This document shows positions 1 through 7,923 of a stretch of DNA of 64,000 bases, piece after piece. Under the pieces are notes generated by a model that saw only the letters and a list, made by a program, of their open reading frames with translations, was not told the origin of the DNA and ran no database searches. Position 1 is the stretch's first letter; each line of letters opens with the position of its first letter. The translations under genes and the position numbers were made by a program. The stretch comes from Sphingobacterium wenxiniae. GTDB taxonomy: Bacteria; Bacteroidota; Bacteroidia; Sphingobacteriales; Sphingobacteriaceae. The stretch covers positions 310,001 through 374,000 of the forward strand of contig NZ_FOZZ01000003.1 in the NCBI RefSeq assembly GCF_900116225.1, given 5' to 3'.

Positions 1-2157
1 CAACGCATCACGTTCTCTATCCGCATAAGCTCTTAAGGGAGATTCCTTAGCCTTAGCAACCGAATCCTGCTTCACAGCCTTGATATTACTCCAACCTTGT
101 GAAGATACTTGATTTACGGCATTGCCTATAGCGATTACTTTGCCTCCTCCGCGAATCCAATTGGCGAAAGCCTCACTCTGCGCTTTTTCTTTTAAAAAAG
201 AATAGTTTCCCGTAGGCATGATAAACACATCTATCTCATCCCATTTCACACGACTGATATTCTTCGGGTTGACCAAGACAATAGGATATTCCAGCTGTCG
301 ATCAAAATAATGCCACACTTCTCCTACATTCAGCGCTCTCTGCTCTTCTCCTGCCAACATCATGACTTTTGGCGCTTTCACCGATTTCACGTCCGAGCTT
401 CCTAGATCCTTGGCACCATCAACAATGCCTGAATTTATAGGATGTAGGGTAACAGCAAATTTATCAGCCTGCTGCTTGACAATCTTCTTAAAATCAATAT
501 TTTTATTCGCGCCTGCCATCAAAATAACCGAACCGCTCGGAAATTCTTCACCGTTCAGCTTGAAGGCAATTTCAGAAGTTTTAACACTTACTTTCTCTTT
601 CAATAGGGCTGCTAATAACTGTGCGGATGCAAAGCCATTCCATTTGAAAGCGTAGCCGAAGCCATCGATAACGGTATTGGAGACAGTCGGCAGTTTATAA
701 TCCGCTGATTTTGCAACTTTACCGGTAGAGGCAAGAGCCGGAACTCCGTATACATACGGCAGCGACCAAGCCGTGATATCATACGTAACGGAGTCTGTCA
801 ACTTAGCTTCCGGTTCAAAAAGAACCCTTACTAATGCTGCTTTAGATTGATTGCCAGGAATGACTACGTCTCTGTTCTTTATGGTATAACTTTCATTTCT
901 CTTACTGAAATAGTCAAGTCCTTTCACTGCTCCAGAGGCACTATAATACTGTATCTTATTCTTATCTAACAGTTGTAGCAATGCCCTGATTTTGAGTTCA
1001 TGTTTAGGCTCGTACTTCAAAATATAGCTGTGGTAAGAGGAAAGTCGCCCCTCCACAGCATCTGTATGGAATTTTTTAAATTCTGCCACCACTTTATCTG
1101 CATGACCAGACACGACCTCTACAACATTCAAGCCAGAGGCATGATGCTGCAAAGCACGATCCACTAAAGTCAGCGTATCCTTATCGCTGGTATAAATCCC
1201 CAATCCGGCAGAACCATTTCCTGCTTTTTCATAAGTCATTCCGATAGCACCGGAATAGATGGGATAAGTATCACCGTAAGAAGGATAAAACAGATCAAAA
1301 CGTTCCTTCGTAAAATATAACCAGCCTTGTTGGTCAAAATATTGGGCATTGTGTTTTCCGATTGTTCCCTGAAACTCCCGTTGCCAAGGGGTAATCACTT
1401 CATGAAATGGCTCGGCTGCCGGAGGAAAATAATAAGGAGAATTTACGCCTTGCTCGTGAAAATCCACATGGATATGTGGCAACCATTTATTGTAAAGTGC
1501 TAGACGCTGTTCACTTTCGACTTGCGTTTGCCATGCCCAATCCCTGTTCAGATCAAAATAATAATGGTTTATCCTTCCCCCCGGCCAAGGTTCCTGATGT
1601 TCTCGTGCATACAGGTCTGGATAGAACTGTGTACCCAAAACACCATTCTGCCAATTGTTATAGCGCTCTGTACCATCTGGGTTTAGGCAAGGATCGATGA
1701 CGATCAGGGTATTAGCCAATGCTGCTTTTGTTTTTGCGTTATTGGGATTAACCAATTGGTATAATGTCATCATGGATGCTTCCGCCGAAGAGGTTTCATT
1801 ACCATGAACGTTATTACTCATCCAGACAATGGCAGGCATATCTGATAAAGTTGGATCGCCTTCGGTCAATTTTGCCAATCGCAGATTGTTCAAACGTATT
1901 TCTTCCAATCGAGCAATGTTCTTCTCCGAGGAAATGAAGAATGCATAGAGAGGTCTTCCCTCCACCGAGGTACCGTATTGCTCAAACTTGATCTTGTCAG
2001 GAACTTGACTTGCTACATATTTGTAGTATTCCAGAAGTTTCCAGTGTGGTGTAATCTTGGCACCGACTTGATGACCTAAGTATTCTTCGGGAGACTTTAC
2101 TTGTGCCCACGAAAGACTGAATAGGAAGAAAAAAGCGATACTAAATAACTGTTTCAT
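1..2157 (-). CDS. M14-family zinc carboxypeptidase (partial, 3' end outside window)
   Basis: The minus-strand frame is open from an ATG at 2157 to the window edge, giving 719 codons without a stop; the C-terminus lies outside the window. The first 18 residues are a Sec signal peptide ending in SWA, so the enzyme is exported. The M14 zinc motif HGNE is at residues 118-121 (H118, E121) and the third ligand is probably H234 in DFHEQG. PDGTERYNNW near residue 160 and FDLNRDW near 201 are typical of the peptidase core. M14 enzymes remove C-terminal residues from peptides, and this large Bacteroidota type usually has more than 800 residues. Family assignment is secure; the substrate cannot be read from the sequence. 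Confidence 0.88.
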   Translation of the reverse strand, partial: MKQLFSIAFFFLFSLSWAQVKSPEEYLGHQVGAKITPHWKLLEYYKYVASQVPDKIKFEQYGTSVEGRPLYAFFISSEKNIARLEEIRLNNLRLAKLTEGDPTLSDMPAIVWMSNNVHGNETSSAEASMMTLYQLVNPNNAKTKAALANTLIVIDPCLNPDGTERYNNWQNGVLGTQFYPDLYAREHQEPWPGGRINHYYFDLNRDWAWQTQVESEQRLALYNKWLPHIHVDFHEQGVNSPYYFPPAAEPFHEVITPWQREFQGTIGKHNAQYFDQQGWLYFTKERFDLFYPSYGDTYPIYSGAIGMTYEKAGNGSAGLGIYTSDKDTLTLVDRALQHHASGLNVVEVVSGHADKVVAEFKKFHTDAVEGRLSSYHSYILKYEPKHELKIRALLQLLDKNKIQYYSASGAVKGLDYFSKRNESYTIKNRDVVIPGNQSKAALVRVLFEPEAKLTDSVTYDITAWSLPYVYGVPALASTGKVAKSADYKLPTVSNTVIDGFGYAFKWNGFASAQLLAALLKEKVSVKTSEIAFKLNGEEFPSGSVILMAGANKNIDFKKIVKQQADKFAVTLHPINSGIVDGAKDLGSSDVKSVKAPKVMMLAGEEQRALNVGEVWHYFDRQLEYPIVLVNPKNISRVKWDEIDVFIMPTGNYSFLKEKAQSEAFANWIRGGGKVIAIGNAVNQVSSQGWSNIKAVKQDSVAKAKESPLRAYADRERDAL

Positions 2158-2195
2158 GAAGTTTAGATTAGTAAGCGCAAGATAAGACTTTTTAT

Positions 2196-2247
2196 GAATA
2201 AATAAAGAAATGGGGCAAGTGTACTTGCCCCATTTCTTTATTTATTC
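2196..2247 (-). terminator. Perfect 25-bp hairpin terminator
   Basis: A perfect 25-bp inverted repeat (2196-2220 with 2223-2247) has a 2-base loop. It overlaps the last codons of the luciferase-like gene and has A/T-rich outer arms. It lies between that gene and the downstream M14 gene on the same strand, so it most likely ends the luciferase-like transcript. Confidence 0.8.
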
Positions 2248-3275
2248 AACGCTTCTCTAACCTTGGGAGCGATCTTTGTTCCATAAAGTTCGACAGCTTT
2301 CATCATGTCTTTATGATCCGGACTCCCCACATCCATGTGTGCAGAAAAACGGGTCAGACCGAACAACTCAATAATATGTAATATCTTGTCTATCGATTGG
2401 TTTACATCTCCTACAATCAAATGTCCATGCATAGAACGACCAAAGTCGTATTGCATCCGTTGATAAGGGGGCCATCCTCTGGAAGCTCCGATTCTGTTCA
2501 TCTGTCCAGCATAAATCGGGTAGTACTTGTCCGCCACTTCTTGACCATTTTCACCAAAGAAAGCATGCATATGAACACCTACTTGAAAATCTTCTGGATC
2601 ATGCCCATTATCATCCCATGCCTGACGATATACCTCAAACAACGGCTGAAAGTTTTCGGGATTCCCACCGATAATGGCAAACATAACCGGCAACCCCATT
2701 TTACCTGCACGAATAACAGAAGAAGTCGTTCCTCCCACAGCAACCCATATAGGCAGACTATTATGTTTTGGTAGTGGAAAAACGGGTTGGTTAATCAACG
2801 GTTTTCGGAATCTCCCTGACCAGGTAATCGTATCTTGTTTATTTAAACGAACCAATAAATCGAGCTTCTCCTCGAATAAATCCGCATAGTCCTTCAAGTC
2901 ATATCCAAACAAAGGGAAAGACTCGATGAAAGATCCTCGTCCCGCCATGATTTCCGCACGTCCGTCAGAGATCAGATCAACAGTTGAAAAATCTTGAAAC
3001 AACTTAACAGGATCTGCTGAGCTGAGCACAGATACCGCGGATCCCAACTTAATATGTTTGGTCACCGTAGCTGCGGCTGCCAAAACAATTTCGGGCGAAG
3101 CAACAGCATAATCCTCTCGATGATGTTCTCCCATACCAAAGAAATCTAAGCCTACTTCATCCATTAGCTTCACCTCTTCGATAATCTCGTGCATCCGCTG
3201 TGCAGCTGGCTGTATCTTTCCTGTTGTGGGATTAATCTGTAGATCCCCGAACATACCTACGCCTAATTCAATCAT
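2238..3275 (-). CDS. LLM-class (luciferase-like) flavin-dependent monooxygenase
   Basis: A 345-residue protein of the bacterial luciferase-like TIM-barrel family, which uses reduced FMN or F420 to oxidise small molecules. The region around GMGEHHREDYAV (residues 47-58) and a later GGTTSSVIRAGKMGLPVMFA segment fit LLM proteins. The frame is open eight codons further upstream, but only from a TTG at 3299 that overlaps the -10-like box TACCTTTG (3297-3304). The ATG at 3275 has AAAGGA about 10 bases upstream, so it is taken as the start. The gene is followed by a strong terminator and lies 72 bases downstream of miaE. The substrate is unknown. Confidence 0.85.
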   Translation of the reverse strand: MIELGVGMFGDLQINPTTGKIQPAAQRMHEIIEEVKLMDEVGLDFFGMGEHHREDYAVASPEIVLAAAATVTKHIKLGSAVSVLSSADPVKLFQDFSTVDLISDGRAEIMAGRGSFIESFPLFGYDLKDYADLFEEKLDLLVRLNKQDTITWSGRFRKPLINQPVFPLPKHNSLPIWVAVGGTTSSVIRAGKMGLPVMFAIIGGNPENFQPLFEVYRQAWDDNGHDPEDFQVGVHMHAFFGENGQEVADKYYPIYAGQMNRIGASRGWPPYQRMQYDFGRSMHGHLIVGDVNQSIDKILHIIELFGLTRFSAHMDVGSPDHKDMMKAVELYGTKIAPKVREALNK

Positions 3276-3296
3276 ACTATTTTTTCCTTTCTGAGA

Positions 3297-3304
3297 CAAA
3301 GGTA
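3297..3304 (-). promoter_or_regulatory. -7 box of the luciferase-like gene
   Basis: The minus strand reads TACCTTTG, a full match to the Bacteroidota -7 element TAnnTTTG. No clear -33 TTG lies at the usual distance. Transcription would start near 3291, leaving a 5' leader of about 16 bases before the ATG at 3275. Confidence 0.5.
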
Positions 3305-3347
3305 GCCGGTCTATTAGACCTGTGCATTGATATACATCAAGAAATGC

Positions 3348-3929
3348 TTAACCGTGAATATATTCTTTCTTCCCGTAGCTTTGGATAAGTTCACCTTCAA
3401 AGTCTAACCACTCCTGCCAACGTTTGTCCACATCTACATCTGTTGCATATTTTCGTGCAAAGTTCAGGAATGTGGTATAATGATTAGCCTCGGATACCAT
3501 CAGGTCATAATAGAATTTCGCCAGCTTTTCATCCTTGATATTTTTGGACAATACCCGAAAACGCTCACAGCTACGGGCTTCAATCATCGCTGCAAAAAGT
3601 AAGCGGTCGATAAAGGCTTGATTACGCGAACCATCTTTTTTGGAAAATTTCATCAATTGACCTACATAATCATCTTTACGCTCACGCCCTAATGTATAGC
3701 CTCGCTCTTTGATGATTTCGATAACCATTTTGAAATGTTCCATCTCCTCAATAGCAATTGCAGTCAGTTCATGAACCAAATCTTCCAATTCTGGATTCTG
3801 CGTAATTAAAGTAATGGCATTGGACGCCGCCTTTTGCTCACACCAAGCATGATCGGTTAAGATTTCTTCCAAATTTCCCTCTGCAATATTGGCCCAACGA
3901 GGGTCTGTCAATAGTTTCAATCCAAGCAT
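3348..3929 (-). CDS. miaE: tRNA-(ms[2]io[6]A)-hydroxylase MiaE
   Basis: A 193-residue ferritin-like di-iron protein. The MiaE family hydroxylates the isopentenyl group of 2-methylthio-N6-isopentenyladenosine at position 37 of tRNAs. Visible iron-ligand motifs are EEMEHFKM, EARSCERF and SEANHYTTF, which supply the expected Glu/His pairs on the four-helix bundle. It is shorter than the enterobacterial enzyme (about 270) but matches the usual length in Bacteroidota. It starts at ATG 3929 and stands alone between the oxidoreductase pair and the luciferase-like gene. MiaB and MiaA, which would make the substrate, are not in the window. Confidence 0.88.
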   Translation of the reverse strand: MLGLKLLTDPRWANIAEGNLEEILTDHAWCEQKAASNAITLITQNPELEDLVHELTAIAIEEMEHFKMVIEIIKERGYTLGRERKDDYVGQLMKFSKKDGSRNQAFIDRLLFAAMIEARSCERFRVLSKNIKDEKLAKFYYDLMVSEANHYTTFLNFARKYATDVDVDKRWQEWLDFEGELIQSYGKKEYIHG

Positions 3930-3974
3930 AACTGTACGTAATTAAATAAGACAAAGCTACGAAATAAAAGCGAA

Positions 3975-3995
3975 GCGCCTCCCATAGGAAGGCGC
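3975..3995 (-). terminator. Hairpin terminator downstream of the GMC oxidoreductase operon
   Basis: GCGCCT (3975-3980) pairs with AGGCGC (3990-3995), and the minus strand then runs into a T-rich tract. It sits 115 bases beyond the end of the small-subunit gene. Confidence 0.55.
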
Positions 3996-4109
3996 CTCAA
4001 CTTGTATTTTAATATTAGCTTTTTCAATTCAGCACAACCTATAAGGTTTCCTGATTTCACCATCGTATGCAATATACGCAACTATAATCAAGCTTTATAG
4101 ATTGATTTT

Positions 4110-4745
4110 TTATCCAAAAAACTTTTCGGGATCAAAACCGTGCTCTTTAAGTACATCCTCGGGAACACCGTTCCATACGCCGGGTCTATTTCCGGCATAG
4201 CCTATATCCTTAATACCTATTTCGCTCGTGAAGAATCCCGAGGAAGTCAGATTACGCATTAAGGAAAAGAAAGCTACGCCTTGTTGCATTTCAGGTTTCG
4301 CTTTTTCAGGGTAAGCAATTTCTTCCACCAAAGCGAGTTGATCGGCTTCCTTGCAATTGACAAATGCATCACCGTAACGTCGCTGTGCTTGCAGATCCAA
4401 CCACTTCAAACCTCCGCGCATAGGTGTCTTATTATCCGGAAGATCTTTCACCATGAATTCGATAAATTCTGGCACATCTGCTTCTGACGCCGATCCTGAG
4501 ACTTCATCTTTGGGTATAATAATATCTGCTAAGACGGTAATCGTTGCCATTTCATGATCGGTAAAGAATTTCTCTTCCAATAATTTCTGGGTGCGTTCAT
4601 GCTCCCAATCCATTACACCAGGTAGCTTATCTGCGTCCGCTACTGCCTGTACACTCTTACTTTTATCATCTTTACAAGCTCCTGCCAATAGACCTGAACC
4701 TGCAGCTACCAGCCCTAATGCTTTTAATGATTCTCTTCTGTTCAT
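4110..4745 (-). CDS. Gluconate 2-dehydrogenase subunit 3 family protein (Tat lipoprotein)
   Basis: A 211-residue small subunit of the membrane GMC-type sugar dehydrogenase complexes. The N-terminus MNRRESLKALG is a twin-arginine signal and is followed by a lipobox ending LLAGAC (Cys24), so the protein is probably exported folded and lipid-anchored. The body carries the family pattern, including TDHEMATITVLADIIIPKD and an MRGGLKWLD segment. It begins 12 bases after the GMC catalytic subunit and is clearly co-transcribed with it. In related systems this subunit carries the FAD-loaded catalytic subunit through the Tat pathway. No cytochrome c subunit is adjacent. Confidence 0.85.
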   Translation of the reverse strand: MNRRESLKALGLVAAGSGLLAGACKDDKSKSVQAVADADKLPGVMDWEHERTQKLLEEKFFTDHEMATITVLADIIIPKDEVSGSASEADVPEFIEFMVKDLPDNKTPMRGGLKWLDLQAQRRYGDAFVNCKEADQLALVEEIAYPEKAKPEMQQGVAFFSLMRNLTSSGFFTSEIGIKDIGYAGNRPGVWNGVPEDVLKEHGFDPEKFFG

Positions 4746-4757
4746 CGCAATATTTTA

Positions 4758-6488
4758 TTAGCTGTTTAACTTTTTCTTCTCTTCCAAAATATATTCTGCG
4801 GTACGCATAGACAGTGCCAAGATAGTCCACGTCAGGTTCTTATCCCCTTGCTGCACAAAAGGTCCGGCATCCACTACATATAGGTTCTTACAGTCATGTG
4901 CTTGCCCCCATTTGTTCAGTACCGATGTTTTCGGATCATTACCCATACGGGTTGTACCACCCTCATGGATAATTTTCCCCGGAGCTTCCAAGCCATACAT
5001 GGTATCCGCACCAGGAATCCTTGAAGTAATAACAGCTCCCATCTCATGCATAATAGATTGGAAGGTATCGATCATGTGTTTAGCCTGCTGAACCTCTTCA
5101 TGTGCCCATTTGTAATGGAAACGAAGTACAGGAATACCATATTTATCCACTCTGTTCGGGTCGATTTCACAGTAATTGTCTTTTCGGGCCAATGCTGTTC
5201 CCCGTCCTGCCATACCTACGTTTGCACCGTAAAAGCTGCGATAGTCTTGCTTTAAAGATTTACCGTAACCACCTCTGTCTTTGCTTTCACCATTTTTATC
5301 TCTGCTATTCACATTCGGCACCCAATTTAGGAAACCATAAGAAGGCATGTGTAATCCGCCTCCATATTCAATATGATAGCCTCTCGGGAAATTCAATTTT
5401 TTGTTGTCTTCCCACCAAGGTGAATAGATATGTACGGAGCCAACGCCGTCTTCATTATAGCGTTTTCTGTCCATCAACTGAGGTAGATAGCCCGATAAAC
5501 TTGCACCTGTTGAATCGTGCAGATATCGACCGACCAAACCAGTGCTGTTGCCTACCCCCCCTGGATGTGCTGCTGATTTGGAGTTCAACATAATCCGCGC
5601 ACTTTCACAGGCACTTGCTCCAAGGATAACCGTTTTGCCACGAACAACGTATTCTTGTAAATCTGTGGTGTTCACATAAGAAACCCCTGTTGCAACTCCT
5701 TCATCATTGGTAATCACTTCCCGCACCATCGCATTGTCAATCACTTTCAGATTGCCTGTTTTCATCGCTGGAATGACCAGACAGGACGAAGATGAAAAAT
5801 CACCATAAACCTTACAAGCTCTTCCGCACTGTCCGCAGTAGAAACATGTTCCGCGACCTTTAATCTCAGGAGATACCTCTGTCAAGACCGAACCTCGACC
5901 CGGAATAACCGGTACACCGGCTTTTTTTGCTCCTTTAGCAATATAAAGTTCGTTCAAGCGAGGTTTTGGTGGCTTCATAAAGATGCCGTCTGGTTCATTT
6001 TCTATGCCCTCTACCGTTCCATAAATTCCAATCATACGGTCAACACGATCGTAAAACGGTTTTACTTCATCATAGGTAATTGGCCATTCATCTGTTACTC
6101 CATCTTTTGGTTTAAAGTCGTCCGGTCCCATACGTAAGGAGATACGTCCCCAGTGATTTGTACGCCCCCCCAACATCCTTGCACGGAACCATTCAAATTC
6201 TGTCCCTGCAACCTTTGTATAAGGCTCACCTTCCAGCTGCCAACCACCGAAGGCGGCATCAAAATCCCCGAAAGGGCGTGTAGTACCTGCTCCACGTCTT
6301 GGGGATTCCCAAGGCCAACGGAGCTGCAATGCATCCACAGCTGGATCATAGAACGGTCCAGCCTCGAGCATTAAGACCTTAAGTCCCGCATGTGCAAGGA
6401 TATAACCAGCCATACCTCCGCCTGCACCTGACCCCACAACAATAGCATCATATACCTCCGGACTCTCTTTAATCTGATAATTTGACAT
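4758..6488 (-). CDS. GMC-family FAD oxidoreductase, catalytic subunit of a sugar/glucoside dehydrogenase
   Basis: A 576-residue flavoprotein. The FAD-binding GSGAGGG motif is at residues 19-25 and is followed by an LMLEAGP segment. A Cys-rich GTCFYCGQCGRACKVYG segment lies in the middle. The GMC_oxred_C region near the C-terminus carries EGGTTRMGNDP and the conserved final His/Asn region. It has no signal of its own and pairs with the Tat-signal small subunit encoded 12 bases downstream, which implies piggy-back export. Family members oxidise gluconate, glucose or the C3 hydroxyl of glucosides. Glucoside 3-dehydrogenases of this type are known from Sphingobacterium and Flavobacterium, so that is the favoured but unproven substrate class. 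Confidence 0.85.
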   Translation of the reverse strand: MSNYQIKESPEVYDAIVVGSGAGGGMAGYILAHAGLKVLMLEAGPFYDPAVDALQLRWPWESPRRGAGTTRPFGDFDAAFGGWQLEGEPYTKVAGTEFEWFRARMLGGRTNHWGRISLRMGPDDFKPKDGVTDEWPITYDEVKPFYDRVDRMIGIYGTVEGIENEPDGIFMKPPKPRLNELYIAKGAKKAGVPVIPGRGSVLTEVSPEIKGRGTCFYCGQCGRACKVYGDFSSSSCLVIPAMKTGNLKVIDNAMVREVITNDEGVATGVSYVNTTDLQEYVVRGKTVILGASACESARIMLNSKSAAHPGGVGNSTGLVGRYLHDSTGASLSGYLPQLMDRKRYNEDGVGSVHIYSPWWEDNKKLNFPRGYHIEYGGGLHMPSYGFLNWVPNVNSRDKNGESKDRGGYGKSLKQDYRSFYGANVGMAGRGTALARKDNYCEIDPNRVDKYGIPVLRFHYKWAHEEVQQAKHMIDTFQSIMHEMGAVITSRIPGADTMYGLEAPGKIIHEGGTTRMGNDPKTSVLNKWGQAHDCKNLYVVDAGPFVQQGDKNLTWTILALSMRTAEYILEEKKKLNS

Positions 6489-6548
6489 GATTTACAAATT
6501 GATTATTCGGTTTATTTTAATCTCTTCTCTTTTACTAATACCATTTAG

Positions 6549-6556
6549 CAAAAGTA
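6549..6556 (-). promoter_or_regulatory. -7 box of the GMC oxidoreductase operon
   Basis: The minus strand reads TACTTTTG, matching TAnnTTTG, 61 bases upstream of the GMC ATG. The -33 region is only A/T-rich, so support is moderate. Confidence 0.4.
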
Positions 6557-6715
6557 AATATAGAAAAAAGTTTTATTTTCCACCAAAAATATCTGTGTAT
6601 CATGATGGTTACGGAGGGAGACATACTGCTGGTCAAATATAGAAACTCAATACCATAAGACAAAAACTGTTAGACGAACAAACAAACCTATGACATGATT
6701 ATCTTGAGCAATCCG

Positions 6716-6723
6716 TAAATTTG
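6716..6723 (+). promoter_or_regulatory. -7 box of mrp
   Basis: TAAATTTG matches the Bacteroidota TAnnTTTG box and lies 18 bases before the mrp ATG, giving a very short 5' leader of about 11 bases. The -33 element is weak (ATGACA near 6690). Confidence 0.5.
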
Positions 6724-6740
6724 CCTTACAATATTAAGAA

Positions 6741-7799
6741 ATGATTACACGAGAACAAGTTTTGCACGCTTTAAGTCATGTCGAAGAGCCTGACCTCAAA
6801 AAGGACCTGGTAACACTCAACATGATACAAAATATAGAGATACTTCCTAACAAGATTAAATTTGATGTCGTCCTAACCACCCCAGCTTGTCCTCTGAAAG
6901 GACATATTGAACATGCATGCCGGAATGCAATTGCTTTATTTATTGGCAAAGAGGTTGAAACAGAAATCAATATGACCTCTCGCGTTATCGGAGCAGATGC
7001 ACAGCTTGATGGTATTAAAAATATTATTCTGGTTTCCTCCGGCAAAGGTGGAGTTGGTAAATCCACCGTAGCTAGTAACCTGGCTTTAGCACTAGCAGAA
7101 ACAGGCGCTAAAACTGGTTTATTGGATGCTGATATTTACGGTCCATCTTTACCTCTGATGTTCGGGCTGGAAGGGGTTAAACCACAGTCCACACAGACGG
7201 CTGATGGCAAAACTAAGATTGTCCCGGTTGAGAAGTTTGGTCTTAAATTACTCTCCATCGGTTTCTTTACCGACCCGAATCAACCCATTCCTTGGCGAGG
7301 CCCCATGGCGACTTCTGCCATTAAGCAACTCTTTGGAGATACCGACTGGGGAGAATTGGATTACTTGGTAGTGGATATGCCTCCCGGAACAGGAGACATC
7401 CATATAACTGTAGCACAAGGCTATCCTATAGCCGGAGCTGTTATCGTAACTACACCTCAACAGGTCGCTCTAGCTGATGCCATTAAGGGACTGGCCATGT
7501 ATCAAATGGAAGGCATCAATGTCCCTGTTTTAGGCGTTGTGGAGAACATGGCTTATTTCACACCTGTAGAGCTTCCTGACAACAAATACTATATTTTCGG
7601 CAAAGACGGCGGTAAAAGACTCGCAGAAACCAACAATGTACCTTTCTTAGGAGAAATCCCTTTAGTAAAAGCTGTTGCAGATTCCGGAGACAATGGTTTC
7701 CCCATTCTTTTGGATGCAGATGAACCTGTGGCGGAAGCATATAAATTCATTGCAGGACGGGTAGCCCAAGAGTTGAGTATTTTAGCTAATAGCAAATAA
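6741..7799 (+). CDS. mrp: Mrp/ApbC/NBP35-type P-loop ATPase, Fe-S cluster carrier
   Basis: A 352-residue two-domain protein. Residues 1-80 form a MIP18/DUF59-like domain. Residues 90-345 are the deviant Walker-A ParA-like ATPase with GKGGVGKST at 101-109, the DADIYGPS segment and VVDMPPGTGD. Mrp proteins bind and deliver iron-sulfur clusters in the cytoplasm. The C-terminal CxxC that carries the bridging cluster in E. coli Mrp is not present: after GVVENMAYF the sequence runs TPVELPDNKYYIFGKDGG. The protein may therefore bind clusters differently; a Cys in TTPACPLKG (residue 50) remains. It has its own -7 box and a strong terminator. Confidence 0.9.
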   Translation: MITREQVLHALSHVEEPDLKKDLVTLNMIQNIEILPNKIKFDVVLTTPACPLKGHIEHACRNAIALFIGKEVETEINMTSRVIGADAQLDGIKNIILVSSGKGGVGKSTVASNLALALAETGAKTGLLDADIYGPSLPLMFGLEGVKPQSTQTADGKTKIVPVEKFGLKLLSIGFFTDPNQPIPWRGPMATSAIKQLFGDTDWGELDYLVVDMPPGTGDIHITVAQGYPIAGAVIVTTPQQVALADAIKGLAMYQMEGINVPVLGVVENMAYFTPVELPDNKYYIFGKDGGKRLAETNNVPFLGEIPLVKAVADSGDNGFPILLDADEPVAEAYKFIAGRVAQELSILANSK

Positions 7800-7840
7800 T
7801 AAATAAAGCCTACCGGAAGATCAGTAGGCTTTATTTATTA
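7797..7840 (+). terminator. mrp terminator
   Basis: A 17-bp perfect stem (7797-7813 with 7824-7840) with a 10-base loop overlaps the mrp stop codon. Its A/T outer arm provides T-tracts on both strands. Confidence 0.75.
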
Positions 7841-7865
7841 TTTTACAGAAGATAACCGCCAAGTA

Positions 7866-7897
7866 AAAATCCCCAGCACAAAAGTGCTGGGGATTTT
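7866..7897 (-). terminator. Terminator of the first SusCD operon
   Basis: A 14-bp perfect stem (7866-7879 with 7884-7897) closed by an AAAA loop, with T-rich sequence after it on the minus strand. It lies 26 bases beyond the SusD stop codon. Confidence 0.8.
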
Positions 7898-7923
7898 ATT
7901 TACAGCTGAATATAAATCAGCGA

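Noticed and set aside
5102..5593. 163-codon plus-strand ORF inside the GMC gene
   Set aside because: It is antisense to a well-supported flavoprotein and has no recognisable domain.
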